Shown in pieces: positions 5,044 through 6,148 of a stretch of 6,148 nt of DNA. How positions within the stretch are numbered: position 1 is the stretch's first letter; each line of letters opens with the position of its first letter. The stretch covers positions 1 through 6,148 of the forward strand of contig JAEZEM010000502.1 of the NCBI GenBank assembly GCA_023417745.1, given 5' to 3'. The DNA is from Pseudomonadota bacterium. Its GTDB lineage: Bacteria; Desulfobacterota; Desulfovibrionia; Desulfovibrionales; Desulfovibrionaceae. Below the pieces are notes generated by a model. The model did not search any database and had not been told where the DNA came from. It saw only the letters and a program-made list of their open reading frames with translations. The position numbers were made by a program, and so were the translations under genes.

Positions 5044-5348
5044 ATCCGCTTGTCTTCTACCAGACCGTGGCCCTGCTCCTGCTCGGCCTTGGCCTCTACG
5101 CCCTGGTCGCCCGGCGAACGCTGGTCGGCATGCTTATTGGCGTGGAGCTGATGCTCAATGGCGCGGGCCTGTCCATCGTGGCCGCCGCCCAGCTGACCGC
5201 AGCCGACGCCGTGCTCGGACAGCTCGGGGCGCTTCTGGTCATGGGACTGGCCGCTGCCGAGGCCACCTTGGTCCTGGCCATTGTCTTGGTTGTTTCCAAA
5301 CGGTTCGGGGACGCCTCGGCGGACGCCCCCAGCGAACTCAAGGGGTAG
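5040..5348 (+). CDS. nuoK: NuoK/MrpC-like: NADH-quinone oxidoreductase subunit K
   Basis: A 102-residue, three-helix membrane subunit with helices at about 5-23, 27-49 and 61-86. The two glutamates essential in the family are present: Glu36 in GVELMLNGAGL and Glu74 in AAAEATLVLAI; these form part of the proton path linking the quinone site to the antiporter subunits. Length equals the standard NuoK (about 100). The ATG overlaps the nuoJ stop as ATGA, with AGGAG at 5028-5032 seven bases upstream, and the next gene follows after three bases. MrpC of Mrp antiporters is homologous, so the complex could be complex I-like or Mrp-like; the adjacent NuoJ favours the former. Confidence 0.94.
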   Translation: MNPLVFYQTVALLLLGLGLYALVARRTLVGMLIGVELMLNGAGLSIVAAAQLTAADAVLGQLGALLVMGLAAAEATLVLAIVLVVSKRFGDASADAPSELKG

Positions 5349-5351
5349 TCC

Positions 5352-6148
5352 ATGGCCGCCAACGTCCAAACCGTCGAAAGCGCCCGGGTGCTGCTGCCCC
5401 TGGTCATCACGTTCCTGGCCCCCATCGTCTTGTGGCGACTGCGTAAAAACATCAACGTCCGGGAAGGCGTCTCCTTTGCCGCCGCCGCCCTGGCCTTTTT
5501 CTCGGTCCTGTCCATGGTCCCGGGCGTTCTTGACGGCGTCATCTGGACCTACCACCTTGTCACCTTCTTCCCCGGCGTCTCCATCACCTTCGCCGTGGAC
5601 GGCCTGTCGCTCATATTTGCCATCGTGGCCACGTTCTTGTGGTTTTTTGCCACCAGCTACAACATCGGCTACATGCGTTCGCTCAATGAACACGCCCAGA
5701 CGCGCTACTACTTCTGCTTCGCCGTGGCCATCTTCGGGGCCGTTGGCGTGGCCTTTTCCGGCACCGTGGTCACCTTGTATCTCTTCTACGAGGTCATCAC
5801 CGTCTTCACCTATCCCCTGGTCGCCCACCACCAGGACGAAGAAGGGTATAAGGGCGCGCGCAAGTACTTGGTGTACTTGATGGGCACCTCCAAGCTGTTC
5901 CTGCTGCCGGCCATGATCCTGACCTATGTCCTGTGCGGCACGCTGGACTTCAACCTGGGCGACATCTCGCGCGGCATGTTCCCGCCGGGGGCCGATCCCA
6001 AGCTGGTGACCATCACCTACTTCCTGTTCCTCTACGGCCTGGGCAAGGCGGCGCTCATGCCCATCCACAACTGGCTGCCCTCGGCCATGGTCGCGCCCAC
6101 CCCGGTCTCGGCCCTGCTGCACGCCGTGGCCGTGGTCAAGGCCGGCGT
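5352..6148 (+). CDS. Proton-conducting antiporter subunit, MrpD/NuoL/NuoM family (3' end beyond window)
   Basis: The first 265 residues are visible; a full member has roughly 480-650. It is an antiporter-like membrane subunit that moves H+ (or Na+). Key residues are intact: Glu147 in the TM5-type motif LYLFYEVITVFTYPL (142-155), Lys232 in GLGKAALMPIHNWLP, then APTPVSALLHAVAVVKAG (248-265) with His257 and Lys263 of the broken-helix TM7/TM8 region. Hydrophobic segments are spaced through the whole visible part. The N-terminal half, especially FTYPLVAHHQDEEGYKGARKY, resembles MrpD-type 'cation/H+ antiporter subunit D' proteins more than classical NuoL, although it occupies the NuoL position after nuoK. 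AAGGGG at 5340-5345 is a good ribosome site six bases before the ATG. No stop or frameshift appears before the window edge. Confidence 0.93.
   Translation, partial: MAANVQTVESARVLLPLVITFLAPIVLWRLRKNINVREGVSFAAAALAFFSVLSMVPGVLDGVIWTYHLVTFFPGVSITFAVDGLSLIFAIVATFLWFFATSYNIGYMRSLNEHAQTRYYFCFAVAIFGAVGVAFSGTVVTLYLFYEVITVFTYPLVAHHQDEEGYKGARKYLVYLMGTSKLFLLPAMILTYVLCGTLDFNLGDISRGMFPPGADPKLVTITYFLFLYGLGKAALMPIHNWLPSAMVAPTPVSALLHAVAVVKAG

Noticed and set aside
1..6148. tRNA, rRNA, CRISPR array or transposase
   Set aside because: No T-loop GGTTCRA-type pattern, no regularly spaced repeats and no transposase motifs on either strand.

Overview
The window looks like chromosomal DNA from a GC-rich sulfate reducer of the Desulfovibrionaceae, perhaps Solidesulfovibrio-like. 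This rests on strong G/C bias at third codon positions, intergenic hairpins followed by a CCGCCGGAGGCAT-type tail, and proteins that read like Desulfovibrio homologues. It is a judgement from reading, not a database match.

Layout. Bases 1-204 hold no gene but carry a strong GC hairpin. Bases 205-1997 are a tight two-gene + strand operon, btaA-btaB, sharing one base between stop and start. Its products should convert diacylglycerol into the betaine lipid DGTS, using S-adenosylmethionine (SAM) first as aminocarboxypropyl donor and then as methyl donor. The operon ends in a clear intrinsic terminator (2001-2036), followed directly by a perfect 13-bp AT-rich inverted repeat (2039-2068). A convergent - strand gene (2130-3221) encodes an FMN-dependent nitronate monooxygenase/FabK-family protein. 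It probably starts at a TTG codon and has a four-cysteine cluster near its C-terminus. Upstream of it lie a 16-bp perfect palindrome and another strong inverted repeat.

From about 3222 to 4524 there is no convincing large gene. The part from about 3850 to 4440 is strikingly AT-rich compared with the genes on both sides. It holds a possible 33-codon ORF (just before the AT-rich part), promoter-like sequences, a possible small RNA, and a promoter placed to drive the next operon.

Bases 4525-6148 start a second + strand operon: nuoJ, nuoK (4-base overlap) and the first 265 codons of a MrpD/NuoL/M-type proton-conducting antiporter subunit that runs off the window. These are membrane-arm subunits of a complex I-like or Mrp-like ion pump. 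Unusually, the cluster begins at nuoJ, with no nuoA-I genes before it. The main points of interest are the betaine-lipid operon in what looks like a sulfate reducer, the J-first antiporter module, and the AT-rich non-coding segment with its dyads.
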